A DNA stretch of 46,059 nucleotides from Flammeovirgaceae bacterium. GTDB lineage: Bacteria > Bacteroidota > Bacteroidia > Cytophagales > Cyclobacteriaceae. The stretch spans positions 1 through 46,059 of the forward strand of contig JAHEZH010000031.1 in the NCBI GenBank assembly GCA_023251155.1. The letters are read 5' to 3'. A model generated the notes under the pieces. The model ran no database searches. It was given only the letters and a program-made list of their open reading frames with translations, and was not told the DNA's origin. Made by a program: the position numbers and the translations under genes. This document shows, one piece after another, positions 1-8,113 of the stretch; the first letter of the stretch is position 1; each line of letters starts with the position of its first letter.

Positions 1-1631
1 TTATCAAAGCCAAGATTCTTATCGAGAACATGATTCATCTGAAAATACACGATGAGCGTTCCTGCTATCAACGCAATGGAAAGACTAAATTGAAAAACCA
101 CGAGTACTCGTCTCAGATTAATCCCGCTCCTTCCCGACTTCGACATTCCTTTTAGAACTTTCACGGGATTAAAAGAGGAGAGTACAAACGAAGGATAAGA
201 ACCAGCCGCCAATCCAATAAGGACCATCATACCTAAAATGATCACACTAGTTTGTGTGTTGATAAATTTCTGAATGAAAAAGACCTTGCCGGTAAAGTTA
301 CCCATGGCTGGCAACGCTGCATAGACAATAATGAGGGCGGCCATCATGGAGATCACCACAATGATGAATGACTCACTCAAAAACTGGTAAATCAGACTTC
401 CGCGATTGGCACCAATCGATTTACGAATGCCTACTTCCTTGCTACGCTCCATGGACCGGGCCGTGGATAAATTCATGAAATTGATGATCGCAATAACTAA
501 TATGAACACACCAATGATGGAGAACAGGTAGATATTCGGAAGGCTGCCGGTTTCTCCCGGTTGCCGCTGAGAATACGCTCTCAGGTAAACGTCTTTGAGT
601 GGTTCAATAACAATCTTGTATTTGGAATTGGGATCTCCCGCCATCTGCTTGTTGATAAAGGAAGGAATTTTTGCTTCAAACTTTGCCCTGTCGAACTGAT
701 CGTTCACTAAAAAGTAAGTGTAGAAATCAACATAACCCCAGGCGGTAAATATATCCGGTCTTGACTTTCTGAACGTGCTCATGGAAACCAGCGCATTGAA
801 ACGAAAGTGTGAGTTGGAAGGAACATCTTCCATCACTCCGGTTACGAGGTACTCACCGCCATTTGCTCTCCCGGCAGCTCCATCGCTCTTCAATGACTTA
901 CCCAACGGATCTTCGTCACCAAAATATTTATGCGCAGTACTTTCGGTGAGTACTACACTGAATGGTGCAGCTAGTGCCGTCTTGGGATTACCTTTCAACA
1001 ACTTCCAGCTGAACACATCAAAAACAGTGGAGTCAGTTAAGAACACATCTTCCTCCTGGTACTTCTTCTCTCCATTGGCAAACAGAAAGTCTGCTCTTCC
1101 TGAAAACTGGCAGATCTTTTCTATCTCCGGAAAATTATCTGCCAATGCCTGACCAATCGGGGCATTACCCCAAACCCAAAAGTCTTCTATGGATTGATCT
1201 TTATTGCCATGAACTACGCGATAGATACGGTCTCCTTTTTCATGATAGTTATCAAACGATAGCTCGTCCTGCACAAACATGAATATTAACAGGCAGCAGG
1301 CGATGCCCAATGCCAGACCGAATATATTGATGGCCGAGTAAGCCTTCTTATTCATCAGGTTTCTCCAGGCGGTCTTCAGGTAGTTGCGATACATGATCAA
1401 TGGATTTAAGGTGTACGTGTTTTTTAAATTCTTTATCAGTGAAGGCCGTAACAGCCTGATCATTTCCCAGGTGTATTTTAATCGCGCTTTGCGCAGCGAT
1501 ACTTCTTCCAGGTGAATGAAGAAGAGTTCTTCCATGTCGCCTTCGATTTCTTCCACATATTCTTTCTTGAGAAAGAAACGCAACAGTTTCACGGGCCATT
1601 CCGGTGGACTCAATTCCGTGAACTTACTCAT
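1..1631 (-). CDS. FtsX/MacB-type ABC transporter permease with prefix domain (partial, C-terminus outside window)
   Basis: About 543 codons are visible; the gene runs off the left edge. The N-terminal ~75 residues (P-P-E-W ... L-L-R-F-F ... E-E-I-E-G-D-M-E-E-L) resemble the permease prefix domain found in Bacteroidota transporters paired with PadR regulators. A first membrane helix follows at about residues 100-120, then a MacB-like periplasmic domain, then an FtsX-type membrane block with the E-V-G-I-R-K-S-I-G-A-N motif near residue 390. The ATPase partner is not seen. The ATG at 1631 overlaps the stop of the upstream padR gene (ATGA), so the two are almost surely co-transcribed and translationally coupled. 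Family members export peptides, lipids or drugs; the substrate here is unknown. Family call is firm, function inferred. Confidence 0.88.
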   Translation of the reverse strand, partial: MSKFTELSPPEWPVKLLRFFLKKEYVEEIEGDMEELFFIHLEEVSLRKARLKYTWEMIRLLRPSLIKNLKNTYTLNPLIMYRNYLKTAWRNLMNKKAYSAINIFGLALGIACCLLIFMFVQDELSFDNYHEKGDRIYRVVHGNKDQSIEDFWVWGNAPIGQALADNFPEIEKICQFSGRADFLFANGEKKYQEEDVFLTDSTVFDVFSWKLLKGNPKTALAAPFSVVLTESTAHKYFGDEDPLGKSLKSDGAAGRANGGEYLVTGVMEDVPSNSHFRFNALVSMSTFRKSRPDIFTAWGYVDFYTYFLVNDQFDRAKFEAKIPSFINKQMAGDPNSKYKIVIEPLKDVYLRAYSQRQPGETGSLPNIYLFSIIGVFILVIAIINFMNLSTARSMERSKEVGIRKSIGANRGSLIYQFLSESFIIVVISMMAALIIVYAALPAMGNFTGKVFFIQKFINTQTSVIILGMMVLIGLAAGSYPSFVLSSFNPVKVLKGMSKSGRSGINLRRVLVVFQFSLSIALIAGTLIVYFQMNHVLDKNLGFD

Positions 1632-1966
1632 ATCGCCTTCAGGGTAGTGGAAAGTTGAGGCATCGCGTTCCACAAACCCGCACGGATTTCCTTCATTTCG
1701 TTCAACACTTTGTGCGCATACGACGTAGTGGTATAAATGCGTTTACGCTTTCCTCCTCTTTTCAATGTGGCTTCGCCAAACTCAGAAGTAAGAAATCCTT
1801 TTTCTTCCATGCGCTTCAGTGCGGATTGTATTGAGCCCACACTCAGCTTTTCATTTAATCTGCTTTCGAGTTCACGTTTGATTTCCACTCCATAAGCTTC
1901 TTCCTGCAAAGCAGCTACCGTTAACAATACGAGTTCCTCAAATTCGCCCAGCTTGGTTATCTTCAT
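1628..1966 (-). CDS. PadR-family transcriptional regulator
   Basis: 112 residues, the usual length of a short PadR protein. The winged helix-turn-helix covers roughly residues 8-85, with the family signature E-E-A-Y-G-V-E-I and the segment S-V-G-S-I-Q-S-A-L-K-R-M-E-E-K-G-F-L, followed by a basic wing (K-R-G-G-K-R-K-R) and a dimerising C-terminal helix. It overlaps the start of the permease gene by four bases and so forms a two-gene operon. PadR proteins are commonly autorepressors released by small hydrophobic ligands; here it most likely controls its own operon through the paired repeats just upstream (1976-2031). The ligand cannot be read from the sequence. Confidence 0.93.
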   Translation of the reverse strand: MKITKLGEFEELVLLTVAALQEEAYGVEIKRELESRLNEKLSVGSIQSALKRMEEKGFLTSEFGEATLKRGGKRKRIYTTTSYAHKVLNEMKEIRAGLWNAMPQLSTTLKAI

Positions 1967-1975
1967 AATTCCATC

Positions 1976-2031
1976 ATATTATTCGCCATTGCAGTAAATA
2001 TATACGGAATTATATTATTCGTGATTGCAGT
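1976..2031 (-). promoter_or_regulatory. Probable padR promoter with two direct operator repeats
   Basis: Two 20-base direct repeats, ATATTATTCGCCATTGCAGT at 1976-1995 and ATATTATTCGTGATTGCAGT at 2012-2031, differ at two bases and start 36 bp apart. On the minus strand a near-consensus -7 box, TATATTTA (plus 1995-2002), sits between them, putting the start of transcription at about 1989 and the padR ATG at 1966. One copy would cover the start site and the other the -33 region, which is the geometry expected of an autorepressor. Repeat and box are seen; the operator role is inferred. Confidence 0.5.
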
Positions 2032-2214
2032 TTTTATCGTTTATTTGAAATAATTATCTCAACTACCTGTTATTCAATACATTAATTTTAATCTGATAAT
2101 CAAACAGGATCCAGAAAAGGAGTGATTGCGCACCCGTAGAAAGATTATAAAATGTCAAAAACACATTTATTTTCTGCTCATCACAGTCTGATATCATTTC
2201 ATGGAAAATAGCCT

Positions 2215-2222
2215 TACTTTAG
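2215..2222 (+). promoter_or_regulatory. Possible -7 promoter element of the ThuA fusion gene
   Basis: TACTTTAG differs from the Bacteroidota -7 consensus TAnnTTTG at one base and lies 25 bp before the ATG at 2247. No clear -33 TTTG was found at the usual spacing, so this is a weak call. Confidence 0.3.
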
Positions 2223-2246
2223 AAGCCGATTTTTAACAATCTATCT

Positions 2247-5200
2247 ATGACTCTATTTTCTTTCACGCTTCAATGGAGAAGTGCCTTTTTACTTCTGGCC
2301 TGTGCGTTGATTTATTTTTCGTGTAGCGAAACCCGAAGCGGAAAACCCAAAGTGCTCGTGTTTTCTAAAACTTCCGGATTCAAACATGCATCGATTCCAA
2401 ACGGAATCGCGGCCATTCAAAAGCTGGGCATCGAAAATGATTTTGAAGTGGACTCAACCAAAAATGCAGCATACTTTAATGAAGATTCATTGAAACAATA
2501 TGCAGCCGTCATTTTCCTCAACACGACAGGTGATGTACTCAATGCAAGAGAAGAAGCGGCCTTTGAACGATTCATACAGGCAGGTGGTGGTTTTGTGGGT
2601 GTACATGCTGCTACCGATACCGAATACGACTGGAAATGGTATGGCCGCCTGGTTGGTGCTTACTTCAACGGGCATCCCAAAACACAGGAAGCGAAATTCA
2701 TCATCAAAGACAGGGACTTTGCCGCTACCAGCTTCTTCAAAGACACCGCATGGGTACGTACCGATGAGCTTTACAATTTCAGAGACATCAATCCGGATGC
2801 ACATGTGTTAATGACCATCGATGAAACTTCGTATGAGGGCGGAACCAACGGAGCCTTTCATCCCATGAGCTGGTATCATGAATATGACGGTGGAAGAGCT
2901 TTCTACACCGAGTTGGGGCATACGGAAGAATCGTATACCGAAGAGAATTACTTAAAACACTTATCCGGTGGTATTCAATACGCGATCGGAAAAAATAACG
3001 TGCTGAACTATACAAAAGCAAAAACGCAATTCCCTCCCGATGATGACCGCTTTGTGAAAACACAACTCGCGCTTGGTGAATTTTACGAACCCACCGAGAT
3101 GACGATACTTCCTAACCTGGACATCCTCGTGATTCAAAGACGCGGTGAGGTTTTGCTCTATAAAAATGATACTAAAAAAGTAAAGCAGGTGGGGTTCATT
3201 CCGGTGTATCACAAAACCTCCATACCGGGTGTGAATGCAGAAGAAGGTATGCTTGGCCTGGCCAAAGACCCTAACTATGCGAAGAACAACTGGATCTATA
3301 TTTACTACAGCCCTGCAGGAAGTGAATCCGTCAATCGTCTGTCGCGCTTTACGTTTAACAATGATACGTTGATCAACACAACGGAAAAAGTAATCCTCAA
3401 TGTCAACTCACAGCGTGAAATCTGTTGCCATACAGGCGGATCGATTGCCTTTGGCCCGGATGGATTATTGTATTTCTCTGCCGGAGACAACTCCACTCCT
3501 TTCGATGAGAAAGGACAGAAGTACGTCAACAGTGGCTTTGGTCCATTGAACGATACACCCGGTCATGAGCAATACGATGCACGCAGATCGGCGAGCAATA
3601 CCAACGACCTGCGCGGGAAGATCAACCGTATCCGCGTGAAAGACGATGCTACTTATGAAATACCGGAGGGTAACTTATTTCCGAAAGGAACAGCAAACAC
3701 ACGTCCTGAAATTTATGTGATGGGAAATCGTAATCCGTATCGTATTTCAGTAGATCAAAAAAACAGTAATCTCTATTGGGGAGAAGTAGGGCCGGATGCA
3801 GCGAACGACAGTCTTGACACACGCGGCCCTCGTGGTTATGATGAGTTGAACCAGGCGCGCAAAGCAGGTTACTTCGGATGGCCTTTGTTTGTCGGAAACA
3901 ATTATCCCTATCGTCAATACGACTATGTCACCGGAAAGAGCGGTGCATTTTTCGATGCGAAAAAGCCAATCAACAATTCAAAGAACAATACCGGTCTGAC
4001 GGAGTTACCTCCGTTGTCTCCGGCATTTATCTGGTATCCGTATGGTCCCTCGCCTGATTTTCCTCAGGTAGGAACAGGTGGGCGAAATGCCATGGCCGGC
4101 CCCGTGTATTACACCGATATGTTCCCTAAAGAAACACGTTTACCGGATTACTATAACGGCAAACTGATCATCTACGACTGGATCCGTGGATGGATGAAAG
4201 CGGTCACCATGCTACCCAATGGTGACTTTGATAAGATGGAACCCTTTGCAAGCAATGTAAAAGTGAATTCATTGATTGATATGGAAGTGGGCCCCGATGG
4301 AAAACTTTACCTGCTGGAATACGGTAGCGGATGGTTTTCCAAAAATCCGGATGCCGGCATTGCACGGATCGATTATATTTCGGGCAACCGGGCACCAAAG
4401 ATTGCTGGCATTGAAGTAAATAAAACGACAGGCTCATTACCATTTACCGTAAAAGCTAAAATCAATGTCGTTGATCCTGAGAAAGGCAGAATGAAATTCA
4501 AATGGGATTTCGGCAACGGCACAACAAAAGAAACCGATCTTCCGGAAATAGAATATACCTATACTTCTTCAGGTGATTATTTCATCTCGGTGGAAGCCAC
4601 CGATCATGAAGGAGCATCGGCCAAAAGTAATGCACTGAATGTGTATGCCGGTAATGAACAACCGCAGGTGAACATCCAACTCACAGGTGGTAATCGGTCT
4701 TTTTATTTCCCCAACAAGCCCGTGCGCTATGAAGTAAAAGTAACGGATGCGGGTGATACCGCTCCCATTGATCCTAATAACTTCTTTGTATCCTATGAAT
4801 ACCTGGAAGGCTTTGATAAAGCATCCTCCGCAATGGGCCATCAGCAGGGACAGGCAGCCATCAGCGGCAAAAACCTAATGCTGTCGATGGATTGCAAGGC
4901 CTGCCATAAGGAAGCTGACAAGTCCATCGGGCCATCTTATTTACAGGTGGCGCAGAAGTACAGTAAAGACCCGAATGCCATGAGTCAGCTGACTGAAAAG
5001 ATAATCAAAGGCGGCAGTGGCGTATGGGGTGAAGTAGCCATGCCTGCACATACCGGCCTGTCCAAAGAGGATGCACATCAGATTGTCACCTGGATACTTT
5101 CCCTGGGTGATCAGGTGGTTAAAAAATCGTTGCCGGCTACAGGAACCATTACTCCTGTAGTGCAGAAGCCAAACTCCGTACTTGTTTTATCGGCAAGCTA

Positions 5201-5663
5201 TACGGACAAGGGAGGTAACAACACCAAGCCACTTACCGGTGGTAACAGCCTTGCTTTACGCAACAGCACACTGATGTTTACAGGAAAAGAAAAAGCACAG
5301 GGATTTACTTCGTTTGCTTATAACGGAGCGAATATACTGATCCTTCCTTCGGGCGAAGGCTGGTTTGAAATCACGGATATCGATCTGACCGATATAAAAT
5401 CGGTGAATGTAATGTGCGGATGGCAGGAGACACCACAGTATGGCTTTGCTTTTGAAGTACACCTCGATGCACAGGATGGTAAGGTAATAGGACAAGGCAC
5501 CATGCCTGCACCTAAAGCAGGGCAAAAAAATGGAGTTGTTCCCGTAAGCCTCACTCCTCCTGCCGATCAGAATCTACATACACTCTATTTCTTCTATAAA
5601 CCGGTAAATCCGAAAGGAGCTGCGCAAGCGGGTATCAGTGCGTTGCAATTCAACGCGAAGTAA
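2247..5663 (+). CDS. Secreted ThuA / PQQ-type sugar dehydrogenase / PKD / cytochrome c fusion lipoprotein
   Basis: 1138 residues. An N-terminal hydrophobic segment ends in a Cys near residue 26 (Y-F-S-C-S), fitting a lipoprotein signal. Domains in order: a ThuA-like trehalose-utilisation fold (about 33-250); a six-bladed glucose/sorbosone dehydrogenase propeller (about 265-710, with I-C-C-H-T-G-G-S-I-A-F-G-P-D-G-L and M-G-N-R-N-P-Y-R); a PKD domain (about 720-800, W-D-F-G-N-G); a class I cytochrome c domain with C-K-A-C-H at residues 883-887 and a likely Met ligand at 932; and a C-terminal beta-rich module like a carbohydrate-binding domain. The order suggests periplasmic or surface sugar oxidation with the electron passed to the tethered heme. 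The gene stands alone between two intergenic gaps and ends in a strong terminator. Domain calls are firm; the substrate is unknown. Confidence 0.9.
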   Translation: MTLFSFTLQWRSAFLLLACALIYFSCSETRSGKPKVLVFSKTSGFKHASIPNGIAAIQKLGIENDFEVDSTKNAAYFNEDSLKQYAAVIFLNTTGDVLNAREEAAFERFIQAGGGFVGVHAATDTEYDWKWYGRLVGAYFNGHPKTQEAKFIIKDRDFAATSFFKDTAWVRTDELYNFRDINPDAHVLMTIDETSYEGGTNGAFHPMSWYHEYDGGRAFYTELGHTEESYTEENYLKHLSGGIQYAIGKNNVLNYTKAKTQFPPDDDRFVKTQLALGEFYEPTEMTILPNLDILVIQRRGEVLLYKNDTKKVKQVGFIPVYHKTSIPGVNAEEGMLGLAKDPNYAKNNWIYIYYSPAGSESVNRLSRFTFNNDTLINTTEKVILNVNSQREICCHTGGSIAFGPDGLLYFSAGDNSTPFDEKGQKYVNSGFGPLNDTPGHEQYDARRSASNTNDLRGKINRIRVKDDATYEIPEGNLFPKGTANTRPEIYVMGNRNPYRISVDQKNSNLYWGEVGPDAANDSLDTRGPRGYDELNQARKAGYFGWPLFVGNNYPYRQYDYVTGKSGAFFDAKKPINNSKNNTGLTELPPLSPAFIWYPYGPSPDFPQVGTGGRNAMAGPVYYTDMFPKETRLPDYYNGKLIIYDWIRGWMKAVTMLPNGDFDKMEPFASNVKVNSLIDMEVGPDGKLYLLEYGSGWFSKNPDAGIARIDYISGNRAPKIAGIEVNKTTGSLPFTVKAKINVVDPEKGRMKFKWDFGNGTTKETDLPEIEYTYTSSGDYFISVEATDHEGASAKSNALNVYAGNEQPQVNIQLTGGNRSFYFPNKPVRYEVKVTDAGDTAPIDPNNFFVSYEYLEGFDKASSAMGHQQGQAAISGKNLMLSMDCKACHKEADKSIGPSYLQVAQKYSKDPNAMSQLTEKIIKGGSGVWGEVAMPAHTGLSKEDAHQIVTWILSLGDQVVKKSLPATGTITPVVQKPNSVLVLSASYTDKGGNNTKPLTGGNSLALRNSTLMFTGKEKAQGFTSFAYNGANILILPSGEGWFEITDIDLTDIKSVNVMCGWQETPQYGFAFEVHLDAQDGKVIGQGTMPAPKAGQKNGVVPVSLTPPADQNLHTLYFFYKPVNPKGAAQAGISALQFNAK

Positions 5664-5686
5664 TACCGAATAAGCAACGGCGAAAG

Positions 5687-5720
5687 AGCCAATCCTCTCA
5701 ATGAGGGTTGGCTTTTTTCT
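5687..5720 (+). terminator. Rho-independent terminator after the ThuA fusion gene
   Basis: AGCCAATCCTC pairs with GAGGGTTGGCT (one G-T pair) around a five-base loop and is followed by a T-rich run. Confidence 0.85.
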
Positions 5721-6097
5721 TTTTATAAAGGTATTGCAAGGCATTACCTGCGGCCCCCGCCCCTCACCCGGTCCCTGTACTCCTCGTCCGTTGCAAATCT
5801 TCTGCCTGATCCTCTTTATATCTGCACCTGCCGCAGATGATACCAGGCGGCTTTTACCCGCACACCTCATTTTAAAAATTAGAATTCAATTAGAGACAAT
5901 TCCAGTGATAAAGTCACTCCGAAAGCCCTCCATTACTTCGTCCCTTAATACGTTCGCTAGTCACCAAAAAAGTGCCATTTATCAACTATTCACACGATTG
6001 CAGAACGATCCAGGGCATCACTCCGTTGTAAGGACAACAGCCCTGAATGGTTTAGGGGCAGGAAAAAAAATTCAAACACATTTAAATAGTTTAGGTT
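5721..6097. other. Intergenic stretch without a recognisable gene
   Basis: About 380 bp lie between the terminator at 5720 and the next gene. A C-rich patch at about 5750-5795 is richer in GC than its surroundings. A frame is open on the plus strand from 5701 to 6228, but it has no signal peptide or recognisable domain, shows no coding character and overlaps the real gene at 6098 in another frame. No convincing promoter, RNA or repeat was seen. Confidence 0.6.
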
Positions 6098-6433
6098 ATG
6101 AAAAAAGTAATGGCTCTCGTGATTATGCTTGGCGCATCAGTAGTAATGTTTGCTCAGGGATACCAGAAAAATGTAAAGCTGAAACAGGAAGAAGTACCCG
6201 TAGCGGTAGTTCAGGCATTTCAAAATGACTTCTCTTCCATTTCAGGTGAACTGACCAAAGGTTCGTGGTCGGTAAATGCCGAAGAGAAAAATGGTGTATT
6301 GAAACCCATCACGTATGCTTACAAAGCAAAGCGAGGTGACGCTAAGTTTGAAGCACGCTATACTCCGGATGGTACCCTGGACAGTGCCAAGGGAAGTGAT
6401 AAAGACAAATCTTCTTCCGGTGAGAAAAAATAA
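6098..6433 (+). CDS. Small secreted PepSY-like protein
   Basis: 111 residues with a clear signal peptide (M-K-K, hydrophobic core, cut after F-A-Q near residue 20). The mature part opens with V-P-V-A-V-V-Q-A-F-Q-N-D-F, the hallmark of PepSY-like (DUF2874-type) periplasmic proteins of Bacteroidota, followed by a W-S-V segment and a Y-T-P-D-G-T turn; the family usually carries two such repeats and this one has one. The C-terminus is a charged Lys/Ser/Asp tail. The gene is monocistronic, facing a terminator shared with the next gene. The function of the family is not well established; binding or inhibition of a periplasmic protease has been proposed for PepSY domains. Family call moderate. Confidence 0.75.
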   Translation: MKKVMALVIMLGASVVMFAQGYQKNVKLKQEEVPVAVVQAFQNDFSSISGELTKGSWSVNAEEKNGVLKPITYAYKAKRGDAKFEARYTPDGTLDSAKGSDKDKSSSGEKK

Positions 6434-6452
6434 GTCAGGTTTAGTTTTAAGT

Positions 6453-6487
6453 AAAAAAGAGCAGGTGATGAGCCTGCTCTTTTTTTT
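6453..6487. terminator. Bidirectional terminator between convergent genes
   Basis: AAAAAGAGCAGG (6453-6464) pairs perfectly with CCTGCTCTTTTT around a seven-base loop, with A and T runs on both flanks, so it can stop transcripts from either side (genes ending at 6433 on plus and 6510 on minus). Confidence 0.9.
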
Positions 6488-6509
6488 GTTCATTCAAACC
6501 GAAGAGCAG

Positions 6510-7352
6510 TTACTTCAGTGTGTACGCGGTCACGGTGTTCGAGAAGAAAGTAGGGATATAAAGCGTTTTCGACTTTGCATCAAACTCAATGTCGGCTGCG
6601 CTTATCTTCTGATCTTTGGTATCCAGTAATTTCGTTGATTCACCTTTGGCTGAAACATGGTACACTTCACCGTTCCAGTTTGATACCAGGAAGCTTCCGT
6701 CACCTACAGGTACCACGCCATCCGCACCTTCGGAAGTGGTAGCGAATTTCACCAGCTTCTTGTCTGCACTCAGCTTGTAATTAGTACCCGTACCAAAGTC
6801 AACGATATAGAGTTCATTGCTCAGTGCAAGTAATCCATTGATGCCTTTGAACTCACCGCTTTCAAAGTACAATTCTGCTTTGTTGTTTTTCAGTACATGA
6901 ATCTTGCCTGTACCTGTATCTGACACATAAACGGTTCCTTTTTTATCGATCGTGATATCGTTCAGAAACTTGGCACCTTCTATTTCAATCTTACTGGTAA
7001 TTTTACCGGTAGCAATAGCAATCACCACAACACGCGATATATCTGCCACGTACAGATTGGCACCGAATACCCCCAAACCCTTTGGGGCATCAAGACCGGT
7101 AACCCACTTCAGGTTTTCAATTTTGCCATTAAGCCCTACTTTGGATATAAAGCCTGCTCCGTCTTTTCCATCGGGCGCACCATCAATGTTGGCTACATAC
7201 AATACTTTTTTACTCTGATCGTAAAGAACGGATTCGGGCACGCGCAGCAGTGTATCGGTTTTCCATTTCATTTCCAGCTTCTGGGCACGCACCACATTTA
7301 CACTTAACAGGCAAAGCAAAGCCGCCGAAGCCATTTTTAATTTATTGATCAT
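6510..7352 (-). CDS. Secreted SMP-30/NHL-type beta-propeller protein
   Basis: 280 residues with a signal peptide (cut after V-R-A-Q near residue 24). The mature protein shows repeating propeller strands: P-E-S-V-L-Y-D near 38, P-K-G-L-G-V-F near 90, F-L-N-D-I-T-I-D-K-K-G-T-V-Y-V-S-D near 130, G-A-D-G-V-V-P-V-G-D near 208 and a closing A-A-D-I-E-F-D near 250. This matches the SMP-30/gluconolactonase/LRE fold, whose enzymes hydrolyse sugar lactones using a divalent metal. The conserved Asn-Asp pair (L-N-D) is present, but the exact metal ligands cannot be confirmed by eye, so it may be a binding protein. It is followed by the bidirectional terminator and preceded by 180 bp of AT-rich DNA. Confidence 0.8.
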   Translation of the reverse strand: MINKLKMASAALLCLLSVNVVRAQKLEMKWKTDTLLRVPESVLYDQSKKVLYVANIDGAPDGKDGAGFISKVGLNGKIENLKWVTGLDAPKGLGVFGANLYVADISRVVVIAIATGKITSKIEIEGAKFLNDITIDKKGTVYVSDTGTGKIHVLKNNKAELYFESGEFKGINGLLALSNELYIVDFGTGTNYKLSADKKLVKFATTSEGADGVVPVGDGSFLVSNWNGEVYHVSAKGESTKLLDTKDQKISAADIEFDAKSKTLYIPTFFSNTVTAYTLK

Positions 7353-7532
7353 GTTTTTAATGTTTAATAATTACTGGTTTCTATTTACGTCTACAACTTC
7401 CTTTTATTAATTAACTCAATAATGGCTGATTATCAAATGACCCGCAGGAAGAATCAAAAGAATATCACCGGCCACTGCCAGTACCAACGTGTGTGTCCTT
7501 TCTTCCGAAAATCATAAAAATGAGGAATTGGA

Positions 7533-8042
7533 TTATTGAGGTTTATTCGAATTCAGAAATTCATCCCATTCTCCCTGTTTCATTCCATGAATATCACGCA
7601 GAAAAAGTGCGTAAGATGGTTTATAAGGTTTGTATTTCAATGGCATGCCTGCTTCCTCAGGTGTAAAATCGCCCTTCCTGGCATTGCACCGCTTGCAGGC
7701 AGTGACCAGGTTGAGCCAGGAATGCCCGCCTCCACGCGAGCTGGGCATTACATGATCCAGCGTAAGATCCCTGCGTACACCGCAATACTGGCATTCAAAG
7801 TTATCGCGCTTGAAAATATTCTGGCGGGTAAGGTTGACGCCCTTATACGGAGCGTTAACATAACGATTCAACCGGATAACGGAAGGTAATGGAAAACTTC
7901 GTGTGATGGAATGCAGCCGGTGGCCATTGGCCGATCGGATCATCTCACTTTTATTGAGATAAACCAGAATGAAAGCCCGCTCGATGGAGCACACCATCAA
8001 AGGGCTAAAATCCTGATTAAGAACCAATACCCGGTTGTTCAT
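7533..8042 (-). CDS. HNH endonuclease family protein
   Basis: 169 residues from the ATG at 8042. A longer frame opens with TTG at 8078, but family members begin M-N-N-R-V-L-V-L-N-Q-D-F, exactly at 8042, so that start is preferred. The C-terminal half holds the HNH core: C-Q-Y-C, then L-T-L-D-H-V-M-P-S-S-R-G-G, then a second Cys pair A-C-K-R-C-N and A-R-K-G-D. The metal-binding His and the two zinc Cys pairs are all present. This is the small stand-alone HNH protein found in many Bacteroidota and Cyanobacteria chromosomes. Its biological role is not established, though DNA repair or restriction is possible. No mobile element or toxin partner is beside it. Confidence 0.88.
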   Translation of the reverse strand: MNNRVLVLNQDFSPLMVCSIERAFILVYLNKSEMIRSANGHRLHSITRSFPLPSVIRLNRYVNAPYKGVNLTRQNIFKRDNFECQYCGVRRDLTLDHVMPSSRGGGHSWLNLVTACKRCNARKGDFTPEEAGMPLKYKPYKPSYALFLRDIHGMKQGEWDEFLNSNKPQ

Positions 8043-8113
8043 AGAATGAAATATAAACCCAATCTTCGAGTTTTTCAAGAGAACAACCGGCAGCCGGAAA
8101 CACTTACCGGCAA

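Noticed and set aside
2152-2211. 19-codon frame in the leader region before the ThuA fusion gene
   Set aside because: No ribosome-binding site close to its start, no signal or motif, and short enough to be chance.
5750-5795. C-rich patch in the intergenic gap
   Set aside because: Differs in composition from its surroundings but shows no repeat, hairpin or gene; too short to claim transfer.
5701-6228. Long open frame of 175 codons
   Set aside because: It begins inside the terminator, has no signal or domain, includes atypical residue use and overlaps the convincing PepSY-like gene in another frame.
7356-7532. AT-rich stretch before the beta-propeller gene as a promoter region
   Set aside because: No TAnnTTTG box at a sensible distance could be found, so no promoter was called.
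7533-8042. HNH gene as part of a homing element, prophage or toxin system
   Set aside because: It sits among housekeeping genes with no intron, integrase, immunity gene or phage gene beside it.
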